A DNA stretch of 64,000 bases. Origin: Humulus lupulus (lineage: Eukaryota > Streptophyta > Magnoliopsida > Rosales > Cannabaceae). The stretch covers positions 135,634,297 to 135,698,296 of the forward strand of contig NC_084793.1 of the NCBI RefSeq assembly GCF_963169125.1. Direction: 5' to 3'. Below are positions 45,666 to 58,252 of this stretch, one piece after another; the first letter of the stretch is position 1, and each line of letters opens with the position of its first letter. A program made the position numbers and the translations under genes. Below the pieces are notes generated by a model that saw only the letters and a list, made by a program, of their open reading frames with translations, had not been told where the DNA came from and ran no database searches.

Positions 45666-48390
45666 TTGCAACCTGTTCGCATGTTTATTATGTTTTTATC
45701 AGGATGTTGCTGGTCGTATAAAAGCTTAACTTTTATACATGAGCAGCGCTATCCTTACTTTTGTTTTTCTTCTTTCTCTATTGGTCGTAGTTTCTCACTT
45801 CCCCTTTGCACTTCTCAGATATTCATGCATGATCCCTGTGGAGGTGAGAGACCAATAGACAATGACCTGCTTCCTCTACTGTTCGAAGATCAGGAACAAC
45901 CTTCTCTTCCTTTTCCAGAGCCTTTGACACCACCTCCAATTCATATGACCAACCTCCCTCAAAATCCTCCAAAGAAGCAACCAAACATGGGTCGTGTCAA
46001 ACACATTACTCATAAGAAAGAAAAGACCACAAACTCAACTACCAATCATTCAGTTGCTAACACCGAGGGTCCTTCAAAAGACCCTCAACCATTGAATGTT
46101 GCACTACCAAAGATCCAACCTAAGGCCCGTCCACATGAAGGCCCCCAAGCATATGTACCCTGGTACATCACCCCTCCAAGTGTCATATCAACGAGGATGG
46201 TGGCAAAGTATCTCAAGAAGTATGGGCTTCCTAGGATTACTTTATATAAGCCTACACCCAACCAGAGGGAAAACATGCCCAGAGGCGCCTTTAGCACCTG
46301 GTCAAGATACCACACAGTAGCAGAGGTAATTTTTCCCTTGCACGACTTTTTTCGAGGGGTAGCAAATTATTTCAAGGTCGCCCCATTCCAAATAACTCCC
46401 AATGGATATAGATTACTTTCAACACTCTATATCTTGTATAATCATAAAAAGTGGCTTGTGCCTACCCATTATGAGATCAACAACTTGTTCGATCTTAATT
46501 CCAACCCCAAGCAAAGAAACATGAGGTTCTTCCATTTTTATCACCAGGAATCTGGTCTCACATTTATAAATCCAAATGTGGGAAAGTACTTCCTCACAAC
46601 TGACCAGGTCACAGATAACATGGCCTTCACACAAGGAGGTAAACTCTTTAATCTTTGTTCGACATTCTTCTAGTCATTCTGTATCTTTTCCTTGTTCTTA
46701 GTCGATTTGCATTGTGCCTAGGTCCATGGTATCGACCAGAACCCACTCCATAGATGGAGATAAGGACTGCAGCCCTGGCTAGCATGACACATATAGATAA
46801 AAGAGTCAAGGATTTGTTCACAGAAAGTAATTTAGGGCTGGTTGGCCTTCTAGAGCCTCACCAAGAGGTGAGGGAATCAACTGTGGGGAGTGCCACTAGA
46901 GATGGCACTGAAGAAAAAGAAAACCCCGAATAGCCACAAGATGTGCGACAACCCCAAAGGTGTCGACCAATGGGAGTCACCATTCGAGAGCCCAACCCCA
47001 ACACTTGACTAGCCAATATCCCTCCCCAACATGGGAGGGGAAAACAAAAATTCCATGACTATGTTGGTCCTATACTTGAATCCTCTGATGAGAATGGTAT
47101 AGATTTTTCACTCTTACATACATTACCCATCCCTTATCATCTATTTGATAGGGACGGCAACATTAATTTTCCAACCAGTAGTTTTCGCTTTGACTTATTC
47201 GAGGTAGATAGTGAGTGTAGCAATAGTTCCTTAGATAACGTAGCGACCAATAAGTGTAGTTTTGGTATACTACTTAGAATTTCCTTTAATTTGTTTCCTT
47301 ATCATGCAAAACTATTTCTTGACATGTCTACTTGTGTTTTTTTTTCTTGTAGTCATGCAAACCAACTATGTGTTCGACATTTATGCCTCTAGAGGCAAAC
47401 TGGAGAGCTCGAAGAAATCAAGCAGGAAAAATTCTGGAGATGCCAGTGGGGAACCTTCGAGAGAAAAGGCTTGACCAGAAGACCCTATAGCTTCCATTCC
47501 TTCCAGAACAACTACCCTTCCTCCTCCTCCTCCTCGCACTGTGCCCTCCACCGACCAGGCGTGAGGATCTTTGGAGACCGAATTATTGAGCAATGCTTCT
47601 AGCTCAACAATTGATAAACTTCAGAAGATAGCACAGCATTGCCACAGCCAGAGGCCTTTGCTTTTCTCCTTTCACTGAGACCCAGTCAGGTCCTTGCTCG
47701 TGAGTTCAACGAAGTCCTCAGCATAAGTTCCATCTGTATTATATTTTAGTCGAACAACATTTCTTTTTATTAGCTCTGACAACTTCATCTATCAATTGTT
47801 CGCAGGGTCTTCTGACCGTGAACAACGGTTGGTACCGCACCAAGGAGGTTGACTCAAAGCATGCTGAGGGGATCAAGGCATGGGAGGCCAATGTCAAAGC
47901 GTTGGAGGCCAAGGTTAAGACAGCTGAAGATAAAGTTGTTATTTTGACTAAGAAGTTGAAGAAGATCCAAGAAGATCTGACTAGGGTTGTTGCTGCTAAG
48001 GAAAATTTCAGGGATGCCTCCGAAACCAACTTTAAAGAGGCAGCCAAGCTGCAAGAAGAACTGGAGGTGAGCATGAAGGAGGCCAACAGTCTAGAGGATC
48101 AAGTTAAGCTGCTTGAAGAGAAAAATGCCCAAAACTTGCAGAGGTTCTGAGGAGCCACCTTCAACTACTTTTACATGTTCTGGAATAAAATCAAGATGCG
48201 AACTTTGATTACCTTCCTGAGCAAGTAAAACAGGCTGAACTTGCCAAGTGCGCTGCTTGCCTGGAAGAGGAAACAAATCCCCCAGAATCTCCTGAAATTT
48301 TCTTGGCAACAGGCATTAATGGATCCAAAGAGGAAGCCGGAACCTCTGTTGATCAGCAACCTCAACAGTACCCCCCTTCAGCTACACAGT
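45666..48390 (+). pseudogene. Extra ORF (aORF) of third Tat-type element
   Basis: Runs opposite to its own element and converges on the end of pol. Piece 45666-46638 has a Pro-rich leader and then the family landmark block FPLHDFFRGVANYFKVAPFQ, PNGYRLLSTLYILYN and FFHFYHQESG. An intron with GTAAAC donor (46639) and CCTAG acceptor (46721) joins in frame. A TAG near 46752 follows, and the frame then reopens. The C-terminal part 47818-48150 is a strong Lys/Glu-rich coiled coil. The start codon is uncertain (ATG at 45681 or 45828). CTCGAGCTGTATAAATATAA near 45140 may be its promoter. Function is unknown. Confidence 0.72.
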
Positions 48391-48991
48391 AATTATAAAA
48401 AAATTTGTAACTAGAACACCCGAACAGACTGTTCACGGTGTTAAGACAATTTGCTGCCTAAGGCAGTTTTGTTTACTTTTAATATTTTTAATTACATCTG
48501 AGCATCAATTGCTCCCGGTGTAAAGATATTTCATTTTTATATTACAATTTTTATTATAACATCTGCTCGTATGACCGAACCTAGCATAACACTTTATTAT
48601 CTTACAAAATTAGCTAAAAATTTTGAAAAATACCCTAAGTGTCGTAGTATGCTTTCCTTTATTTTGCTCATGTGTTTACATATGTTTATAGTATGTTTTG
48701 CTTGCCATTGACCGATACCTGTTTGAACATTACTGCTCACGTAATTATAAATAATTAATGACAATATAGCAAAACAACACACTTAATGAGAAAATACTTG
48801 TAAAAAATACAATAATTGGCTGCGCACAATTCCTTTTATTTCTCATAAAAAATGGACAAAAATTCATGTCTGTACGAGTGATCAAAAATGGATCTTACAC
48901 TTATAAGCAACCAGCCATCAAACTGGCCAGCCCTTGTTCAAAAACTTGTATAAAGTAAATTAATACAAATCAATTCTATAAAAAGAAATGT
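48391..48991. other. Spacer between converging aORF and pol
   Basis: AT-rich, no coding signal. It separates the 3' ends of the plus-strand aORF and the minus-strand pol. Confidence 0.5.
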
Positions 48992-50860
48992 TCATTGGTA
49001 ATACTTGCGCAGGTGTTCTCCATTCCAATAGCGAGGAACGAGATCTTAGTTTAAGCGAGCAAGTTCGTATGTCCCTGGTTAAAGAATTTTTTCAATTCGA
49101 TATGGACCCTCCCAATTTGATCAAAGTACTCCAGCAGCCTGATCGCGTATGTTGAGAAAAAATCTTCTAAGTACCAAGTCTCCTACGTCAAACTTCCTTT
49201 CGCGTACTTTAGAATTAAAATATTGAGCGACATTTTGCTGGTAAGCTGCAACTCATAATTGGTCATGCTCGCGCCTTTCCTTAACCAAGTCCAAAGACTC
49301 CATTAATGATTGGTTATTCGTATTCTGGTTGTATGTTATCCTTCTATGCGAGGGTGGATCTAAATCAACTTGTAGCATGGCCTCATCCCATAGGATAAGG
49401 AAAATGGTGTATGGTCTATTGATGTTCTGTGTGATTCTCTATATGACCAGAGTACTTTAGGAAATTATTTTGGCCACGCTCCCTTTGCTTCTTCGAGCCT
49501 TTTCTTCAGTGTGTCCTTCAGAGATGTTTTTATAGCTTCTACTTGTTTGTTGGCTTGTAGATGGGCAACTGATGAAAAACTCTTTGTTATGCCATTCTGC
49601 TCGCAGAAATCGGTAAACAGGTCGCTGTCAAATTGTGTGCCATTATCTGATACAATCTTTTTCAGCAACCCATATTGGCATACAATGACTTTGACAACAA
49701 AATCCAGGACTTTCTTGGTCATGATTGTCGCGAGCGGTTTGACTTCAGCCCACTTCGTAAAGTATTCGACAGCTACTACGACGTACTTGACATTCCCTTT
49801 TCCTGTGGGCAAAGATCCAATCAGATCTATTCCCTAAACTGCGAATGGCCATGGGCTTTGCATCTGTTTAAGCTCATTTGGGGCTGCGCGGGGTATCTTA
49901 GATAATCTTTGACATTTTTCACACTTCTTAATAAATTCCATAGAATCCTTAATCATTGTAGGCCAGAAATATCTTTGTTGAAGAATCTTTTTTGACAAAC
50001 TTTGCCCCCCAACCTGATCTCCAGAGAACCCTTCATGTACTTCTCGCATCAATTCCTTAGTTTTTTCCCTGGAAATACATCTCAATAAAGGAATTGAATA
50101 TCCTCGTCTATATAGAATTCCATCAAACAAGATAAATCGAGCGGATTGCCTTTGTAGTGTCCTTACCTTATTCCTATCTGCAGGTAGCCATCCCTGTTCA
50201 AGATATTGAATCATGGGAGTCATCCATGTGTTGGACAGTTGTATTACTAGGGAGGATTCTTCTACTTGAATGAGAGGAGTTGTCAGACGTTTGACGGTAA
50301 TATGCTCAAAGTGTCGCATCTTTGGCGCTCGCTAATTTGGCTAAGGCATTGACATTCGAGTTTTGGTCACGAGGTACTTGCTGGAGAGTATACTTCTTGA
50401 ATTGTGCTAGCAAGTCTTTTCCCTTGTTTGGATACGCAACCATCTTATGACCCTTAGCATGATATTCTCCAATGATTTGATTAAAAACTAGGTGAGAATC
50501 CCTATATATCTCTAATGACTTTATATTCATATCCTTGGCTAGTCTCAATCCTGCGAACAATGCTTCATACTAGGCTTTGGAGGCAGTAAATTTGAATCTT
50601 ATTGCACAGTGAAGCTGATGACCTTCGGGGGTAATTAAAATCAACTCTGCCCCCAAGTTGTGCTCATTAGATGACCCGTCTACGAACAGTCTCCAGGGGG
50701 AGTTTGGTCTTTACCTTCAGGTTATATAATCGACTCGCTGGTTGGGGAGTCCAGTGAATTCAGCTATGAAGTCTACTAAGGCTTGACCCTTTATGGCTGC
50801 TCAAGGTGCATAGGAAATTTCAAACTGCCCTAGCTCAACTGCCTATTTTAGTAGTCGACC
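48992..50860 (-). pseudogene. Tat-type pol remnant: RNase H and integrase
   Basis: RNase H (about 50720-50306) shows WRLFVDGSSNEHNLGAELIL and YEALFAGLRLAKDM. Integrase follows with an H2C2 finger (REVHEGFSGDQVGG...CEKCQ, 50070-49910), then the core with VAVEYFTKWAEV, VSDNGTQF and a HLQANKQVEA block, and a C-terminal end WNGEHLRKYYQ with TGA at 48994-48992. The first core Asp is replaced by Glu (codon GAA at about 49764-49766), which should cripple catalysis. The segment 49400-49050 has further frame breaks. Confidence 0.85.
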
Positions 50861-50877
50861 AACGCTAGCTCAACTGC

Positions 50878-52930
50878 ATGACTCATGGTCAGAAGGGAGG
50901 AAACAACCAACCAAAGCTAGTAGGAACTGCACCACAACTATATGCCCTCACCCAAGGTGATAAAGGAGTTGGGACCTCAGACATGGTGTCAGGTCAACTT
51001 CCTAAGGCTAATAACTCAGCATATGTATTGATGGACACTGGTACAACCTATTCTTTTATTGATGCACCTTATGTTGATAAGATAGATAGGAAGCTTGAGC
51101 CTATGGAAAATGATTGTGGTGAATCCTTACCTTTGGAGGAGGGTATGATGGTACGGTCTTGGGTTAAAGCCGTACCAGTCTGGGTAGTAGGTCGGGAGTT
51201 GACTGTGGACTTGCTAGTTTTAGATTTACATGAGTACGTTGTTATTTTTTATATGGATTGCCTAACCAAATATGGGGCAGTTGTGAATTGCAAACGAAGA
51301 AAGGTGACTTTTAACCCACCTGGGGAAGAATTGCTTGTGTTCCAAGGCACAACCCGCGAGAAGGATTTTGCTATAATCTCCACCTTGAAAGCTAGAAAAT
51401 TACTGGACGATGGATGTATCGGCTACCTGGAGAACATAATAGACAATAATAAGGAGTCTAAGCTACAACCAACTGAGGTAGTAGTGGTGTGCAAATTTTC
51501 AGAAGTGCTTCCTAAGGATCTTCCAGGGATACCCCTAGACCGGGAAGTTGAGTTCGAAATTAAGTTAATTCCAAGAACCGTGCTTTTTTCAAGAGCACCG
51601 TACCGGATGGCACCGATGGAGCTCAAAGAATTGCAAGCGCAATTACAAGACTACCTGGATAAAGGATTTATACAACCAAGTCATTCTCCTTGAGGAGACC
51701 CAGTATTATTCATGAAAAAGAAAGATGACTCCATGAGAATGTGTATAGACTACCACGAACTCAACAAAGTGATGATCAAGAATCGATACCCATTGCCCAG
51801 AATTGATGATCTATTTGACCAACAGTAGGGATCAGTATTCTCGAAGATCGATTTGAGATTCGGATACCACCATTTGAAGGTCAAGGAATCAGATATTCCT
51901 AAGACCGCTTTCTGAACTTGATATGGCCACTACGAGTTCATGGTGATGTCCCTTGGACTTACCAATGTGCCTGCGCCATTCATGAAGCTTACGCTTAGGG
52001 TACTGAGTGAGTATCTGAACCAATTCGTGATCGTGTTTATAGAAAATATACTCATATACTCACGAAACCAGGAAGAACACACCAAGCACTGAAGCTGATA
52101 TTACAACGATTACACAAGAAAAATCTGTACGCCAAATTCTCCAAATGCGAATTTTGGCTGACTCAAGTAAGTTTCCTAGGGCATGTGTTGTTAGGAGATA
52201 GAATTGCAGTCGATCTAGCCAAAATCAAAGCGGTAAAACAATGGAAGGCCCCGAAGAATGCACAAGAAGTTTGTAGTTTCTTGGGCCTGGCAGGGTATTA
52301 TAGGCCCTTTGTGGAGGGTTTCTCCAAAATAGTGACGCCTATGACTGCACTGAGCTGAAAGAATGTCAAGTTTGAGTGGACAGACAAGTGCAAACAGAGC
52401 TTTCAAGAGTTAAAAACCTGATTAACAATCGCTCCAATGCTCACTATCCCGAAAGGCACAGAGGGTTATACCATTTATAGTGATGTATCAGGTCAGGGAC
52501 TCGAACCCATATTAATGCAACACAGGAAGGTGATCACATATGCCTCCCGACAACTGAATTTTTTTTAGAAAAACTATTCAACTCATGACATGGAGTTAGC
52601 AACGGTAGTGTTCGCATTAAAAATCTGGAGACATTATCTGTTCTGTATGGATTCACTGTGACATATACACATACCATAAGAGTCTGAAAAAAAAATTCAC
52701 CTAGAAAGAGTAAACATGAGACAACAGAGGTGGTTGGAATTGTTTAACGATAATGACTACGATATACTATACCACCTAGGCAAGGCTAATGGCTTATGTA
52801 ATTTTGGTGAAGGAAATACCCCAAGAACTACAAATCGATATCTCCAAATTGGATTTGGAGATAGTAGTGGAAGGATTGGCAAAGTTATCTATGCAACCCA
52901 CGATCATGGAAGTAATTTAAGGGGGACAAC
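50878..52930 (+). pseudogene. Ty3/gypsy protease, RT and RNase H relic
   Basis: The frame 50878-51693 encodes retropepsin (VLMDTGTTYSFIDAPYVDKI) and the RT start (GIPLDREVEFEIKLIPRT, APYRMAPMELKELQAQLQ). TGA at 51691-51693 replaces the Trp of the usual SPWGAP motif. The frame then continues with [31 protein letters not shown] and RT palm; the usual FIDD box reads FIEN near 52035, so the catalytic Asp pair is lost. RNase H pieces follow (YTIYSDVSGQGLEPILM, VITYASRQLN) and the NMRQQRWLELFNDNDYDILY block at 52716. Integrase is absent. The closest group is chromovirus-like. Confidence 0.85.
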
Positions 52931-53060
52931 TCGCATGTTAAGTATGCATAAGTTGATACGCTAAGTATGCATGTTAAGTATGATGAAAAGATAAGTACGA
53001 TATGTATTATATGCATGTTAAGTATGATATGCATGTTATGTACGATAAGTAGGTTATGAG
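52931..53060 (+). repeat. Degenerate short tandem repeats (AAGTATGCATGTT)
   Basis: Units such as GCATGTTAAGTATG recur several times over about 120 bp between the gypsy relic and LTR debris. Confidence 0.7.
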
Positions 53061-53460
53061 TTAGGACCTTATGTTTATTACACTTGTTAAGTTGTTCTTA
53101 CTAAGTGTTTTTCTTACCTAGTTGTTTCATGTTGTAGGTAAGCTCAAATGCAAAGTTGATCAATGAGCGCTGGACTTTATCTGGGAGGATGTACATGTGG
53201 ACTAGCCTTTAGGGAATTTTATGTTTTGGGGACTAGAACCCATGTTGATAATTACGAATTTATTTTGGGCTTGTTGAAAGTTTTTAATTTATGACACTGT
53301 ATTTCACTTTTAAGTATGTGCATACTTCTGAACTATTGCATGTTTTGAAAAAAAAAAAATTATATGGATTTTCGGTTACCTTATTTTTAGCAAATGGTTA
53401 TGTTTTTCCACAAATTATGCTAAGAAATTTTAAGGGACGTTATCTTGATTAGCATCTAGG
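53061..53460 (+). repeat. Gypsy LTR remnant
   Basis: GTAGGTAAGCTCAAATGCAAAG and GGGACGTTATCTTGATTAGC resemble the 3' part of L1-type LTRs. Ends are not defined. Confidence 0.45.
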
Positions 53461-53779
53461 GTTTGTACTATTGAACTATTTCTATTATGGATTGTTGATT
53501 AAGAAAGTGTAAATCCATAAATTTCCTACAATCAAAATCTCTAATTTCTAATTACTTTCTTTTTTTATAGTGAGGAAATTGTGTTCATCTTCTACAACTT
53601 TCAAATCCTTGCTTCAAGATTTGGTTTGTGTTGAACACACAACCATGGGAGATCAAATAAAATTTTATTTGGATATGCTCTACAAGAATGTGGATATGAA
53701 TTCTTAGTCATTATCAACGTAGGGTGATACAACTCAATGGGATTACATATTTAAGGAGAATGTTATCATCAAATTATTT
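53461..53779. other. Unassigned sequence
   Basis: No clear feature; it may be decayed copia gag upstream of the next relic. Confidence 0.3.
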
Positions 53780-54737
53780 TTTTTCTAAATGTGTAGATTT
53801 CAAGAATTTGAATTGAATGTGTTTGCTGACATATTTTGTGAGTTTATTGTTTATGTTAAGAGTACAATGGTGAATGTTAATGAACAGTTCTATGGCTATT
53901 GTTATACTTGTTTTGTTTGTAAAATTATTAATCATAATGTGAGATATGGTAATTATAAAATTATCCATAATGAGATTAGGGTTAAGGTAGTTAATGATGA
54001 GATCATTGCTCTTCTAAATGAATTTAATTGGGTTACTTTAATTGATGATGAGATTTTTGTGACCCTAATTAAATATAATGTATTCGATGAGGAATGCATT
54101 GTAACCCTAATAGAGAATAATGCATTCAATAAGGAATGTATGATAACTCTAAAGGATATTGATTTTGGTTAGGCATATAGTAATGAGACTAATGCAACCT
54201 TAAGAGAAGGTAAACATGTCAGTGCAATTAATGTTGAGATTATTGCAACCTTAAGTGAAGTTAATGCAATCCAAGGGAAGGTGCAAGGATGGTGGTATGA
54301 TACTTGTGCCACCATGCAACCTATGATAAAACTATTTTCAAAACTTTTGAAAGTGCAAAGGTGGGACTTGAAATCCAAATGGGAAACGAAAAGATATCCA
54401 AGGTACTTGGAAAGGGCTGCATTGATGTGTTCTCCACTAATGGAAAGAAAGTGACCCAAATTAATGTTTTCTATGTTCAGGATATGACTAGAAATATTAT
54501 AAGTGGAAGTTTATTGAGTAAACACGGTATTGAAATGGAGTTCGAATCCGATAAACTTATTTTGACTAAATTGGGCATTTTTGTTGGAATTGGTTATTCA
54601 TGAGATGGGAAGATCAAACTATGTGATTAATTCTTGTTCTATTACTTTGTCGCATAATAAATTTTCTCATATAGGTTATAGCACAATTAAAAGAGTTATT
54701 ATATGTAGATTGATTAATTGTGATGTGAATGAGCATG
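53780..54737 (+). pseudogene. Ty1/copia gag, protease and pre-integrase relic
   Basis: The copia protease block WWYDTCAT (usually DTGAT) lies at about 54292-54315. A frameshift leads to 54304-54603 with IFKTFESAKVGLEIQMGNEK, VLGKGCIDVF and NVFYVQDMTRNIISGSLLSK, typical of copia protease and the region after it. The pre-integrase domain follows (LSHNKFSHIGYSTIKR, CDVNEH). The sequence stops at the CACTA insertion at 54738, so its continuation should lie beyond that element. Confidence 0.82.
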
Positions 54738-55090
54738 CACTACAAGAAAAAACAATATTCATAACACTTAAAAATTGGTAACCGGGATTATTGATAGCAC
54801 TTTTGAAAATGCTAACGTAGCCCATGTTATTAAAAGTCCAGTCTTTTCTATAACAGTTTTTGAATGTTATGTTCGGTGTTATCTTAAACTATTCAATAAC
54901 ACATTTTTAGGTGCTATAATATTCAAATAATAACATTTAGATAGAGTTTTTGGTTATAAATTTGAAGTTTAATCTTGTACTTTTTTCATAACACTTTTCA
55001 ACTGTTACATTTGATTATTTTGATAACATTTTTAGTTTGTTATATTATATAAACCATAACGATTTTTTACGCTTATAATATGTTTTTAAA
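54738..55090 (+). repeat. CACTA terminus and subterminal repeats
   Basis: After CACTACAAGAAAA the motif ATAACACTTTT and its inverse TTGAATGTTAT recur about ten times (for example ATAACACTTAAAAA, TAGCACTTTTGAAA, AATAACACATTTTT, CATAACACTTTTCAACTG). Such repeats are known transposase-binding sites in CACTA elements. Confidence 0.85.
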
Positions 55091-55484
55091 TCATAACATA
55101 TAGTAATAAAATTTTAAATTTTATTTTGATAATTATACTTATATGGTTTTTTTTTTTAATTAAAAGATTTTCATTATTGTATTTTGATAAAAAAAAATTC
55201 AAAATTAATCATAAAATGTAATTCTCAATAGATTGATAAACCATAAGTATTACATTAAACAATAACTAATTCAAACCATGAATGTGTCTACTTCATGAGA
55301 TATTAGTTCTAACTTAAGTTTGAAAGCATAACATAATAAAGTTTTATAATCTTGAACAATTTTTACTTCAAAAATGAAAAATAGAAACATTACAAGATAC
55401 ACAAAAGTAAACCATGCGTGAAACTTGCTCCATCCTTCAATTCATCATCCTTTGTGCACTTCTCTTTGTTGTGAGTCCATTTGT

Positions 55485-57931
55485 TTAGCTAAAAAAAAAT
55501 TTAAATAAGTAATGCTTCAACTTAAAGTTATAGTAAACTAAAAGAGTACATAAAAAAAGTTAATTACCTAATTATAACTTTATCAGCTGGCCATGCAATT
55601 ATACTACCTACAGCATCTTCTATAGTAGACATAATTGTTGAAGGCCTCCACAGAAATGCATCATTCTTTCTCACAAGATCTATCCCCACTTTCATAGCAC
55701 TAGGCCCAAGAGGAACATGGTGAACCTCATCCTTTGGGTCACTTGAGATAAAATAACCTTCTGCAATAATTTCTCCAGATCCAATCCAATCTAATATTTT
55801 GCATTTTGAGCCAAATGTGTGGTTCTTGACACTCTAACAATATATCAATATAACAAATTCAGCAGTAGTAAATGATTTTATATTGAATATTATATGTTTT
55901 AGATTTTATCATTTTCATATAATTAGTATCATAATTACCTGAGTGGAATGAACATGAGAATTTGATTGAACATTGACATTTGATTGCTCCTCGCTTTGAG
56001 TAGATGTATTCTATTTACAAGTAAGATAGAAAGACATGAATTCAACATCAAAATTAAAAAAAATACAAAAGTAAAGACTAACCAAAAAATTAAACATGAA
56101 TCTTAGTTATTATTGCAATTCAGCCACATGAAAATATAGTTTCAGCATCAAAATACTTACTTGATTTTTCATTATAGAAACAATGAGCTGCTCCATGTGT
56201 TGCATTTTGTCTTTCAAATCTTTGCATTAACCTTCTATCTTCATCAAATGGTCATCTCTTTCTGACACAATTTGCAACTTTGACCGAGTAACTCCTCTTC
56301 CGAAAGCTCTCATGTATGAATTTTTTTCAGGACCAACGACTTTTGTGAGGATGTCTTCATTAACACTTGTAGTTGAAGACATAGCAGGATCTTTCTTATA
56401 TTCTTCAACCAAATCCTTAAAAAATAAATAGTATCAATAAATGTATTCAAACAAATGAGTAAGTTAAAACTAAAGTCACATGATTTTGAAAGGGCAAGGT
56501 GTATACAAAAGCTTCAGCCACTTCTGAATTTACTGGTTCGCCATTTTTCTTCTTATGTGCTTTGGTCCAAACATCAACTCTAGAAGGTGGTGTATTGGTT
56601 TCACTATGGTTCATCTATCAAAATAAGAAAATAAATTAAAAAAATATCTAAACCAAATTCTATAATAAAACAACTGTAAATATGTTTGGCTTTACCAATT
56701 CATCAATAAATCTTGCATAACCTTTGCGACTACAAGTGTGGGGTAGTTGCTTTGTCCGTATTTTTTTGAATTTCTCGCTTGTAGCCTAAGAATATAAAGT
56801 TAATAGAGACATTAAACTATAAATTTTAATCATAAATATATTTTGTTATAAGATGTTAAGAATAAAATACCTTAAACTCAGCACTATTTTTTTCCTTAAC
56901 AAAACTTTTCCACTCATTCATAGATTTAATATTATCAGGCTTTAGTTTCAATCTTGCTTCTTCATTTGGTGCCTTTGTTATTTTAGTAACTAGCCTTGAT
57001 TTCGAAGCTCTCCAAAGATCTGCCATACTTTTGAATATATAGTTCTTTTGCCAATCTTTGTCAACCTTATATCTTGCCTAGTAAAATTAATAATAGGTTA
57101 GTATTAATGTAAATGAATTTCAACAAATTTCATGTTCAATGCATAAAACCTGAGTATATATACCTGAATAGATTTCCATAAGACCTCTTTCATTCCTAGA
57201 GGAATCTTCCTCCAATCTTTTATTGTTACTGGTACAATTTCTCTAACAAGTGCACCCAAAAATGAAGACAAAGATATTGATGTTGCACCTATTGGTTGTC
57301 CCTTTGAGTTAAACTTAACTTCCAAACGACCATCACTGTCTATTGCAATAGACTTCATTTTACTAGGGCCTCTAGTTCTCTTTTGGGTAAAAGGTGCAAC
57401 AACTTCTTCAGGTAGTTCTTGTTCGTCAGGAAAGTTTTCAACAATTGTGTCTAGCAAGTTTTCAACAATTGTTTCATTTGGGTTTTCTGGGATTTGTAGG
57501 CGTTGTGATTTTCTTGTGGCTGTTGGTGAGATGGCATGGTCATTTGAAGGACTAATTTCTACTTCAACCACTCTTTTAATAGATCCCCTAGTGGCTGTCA
57601 TTGAAGCTAAGAATGGAGAAATTAGGTCATTAGTAGGTGGTCTCACTATTTTTTCAAGAGAGTCTATTGGTTGTTCAACCTCAAATAGATTTTTAAGAGA
57701 TCTCCTTGTCACAGGGGAGATGGGTACTTCTTCTTCATCAGAAGAGTCATTTCTTACAATCATTCTACGTGTCTTTTTCTTTGGAGACACATCCTTAGTA
57801 TATCTCTCTTCAACAACCTTATCCATTTCCAAATTTAGTCTAAAGCTCTTCCTCTTTTCATTGAGGAGTTTAACTAATTTTCCTGTAGGTATGTGTTTTG
57901 GTCTCTTTCCTTTTGTAGATGGAGGTGACAT
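55485..57931 (-). pseudogene. CACTA second gene, Transposase_24-type, one internal stop
   Basis: Eight exons that join in frame: 57931-57164, 57077-56871, 56785-56696, 56614-56507, 56415-56161, 56010-55939, 55833-55568 and 55488-55485, all with GT...AG introns. The product is about 589 codons. The N-terminus is basic and Ser-rich (KGKRPKHIPTGKLVKLLNEK). The middle has the plant Transposase_24 pattern (WRKIPLGMKEVLWKSIQ, WQKNYIFKSMADLWRASKSR, KLPDN-type linker, SRKGYARFIDEL, KAHKKKNGEP). The end is the conserved block GSGEIIAEGYFISSDP, HHVPLGPSAMKVGIDLV, DAFLWRPST and IEDAVGSIIAWPADKV (DUF8039-like). TAA at 56229-56227 interrupts exon 5, which otherwise runs open to a GTAAGT donor. It probably is a DNA-binding partner of the transposase, as TNPA is in En/Spm; this is inference. 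Confidence 0.83.
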
Positions 57932-58252
57932 ATCTTGTACTTGGCAAACTCTTTGACTAGTTTCTGATCAACCGTTTCTATAATTAGTAAGATTTTTGAT
58001 TAGTTGCAAAAATCATATATAACAACATATTATCAATTATCACAAAAAAAACATATAATAAAAGTCAGAAAGAAAGAAATAAACAGTCATTCGTGGCATC
58101 AAAGACATATGTTTTCAAGAGTTCTTCGCTAAAAATACACAAATAAGAAACAACCAATTAATGAGCTAAAGTATAAACTGAAATTTCCATTGATTACAAC
58201 TTTGAATGTCAAGTGCAACATCTTCTACAATTTACAAAAAACACAACAATAA

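Larger units (their letters stand above)
44305..50860 (-). mobile_element. Third Tat-type gypsy element, minus strand, 5' truncated
   Basis: Read leftward: RNase H and integrase (50860-48992), a spacer, the extra ORF on the opposite strand (45666-48390), a PPT (44950-44935) and the 3' LTR (44934-44305). The 5' half is missing: sequence changes at about 50865 to a plus-strand gypsy relic, beside a 13-bp repeat (CTAGCTCAACTGC at 50830-50842 and 50865-50877). Confidence 0.8.

Noticed and set aside
46085..46634. Minus-strand frames opposite the third Tat extra ORF
   Set aside because: Shadow frames; the plus strand carries the family landmarks.
57447..57956. 169-codon plus frame opposite the second CACTA gene
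   Set aside because: Antisense shadow of a well-supported spliced gene; no landmarks.
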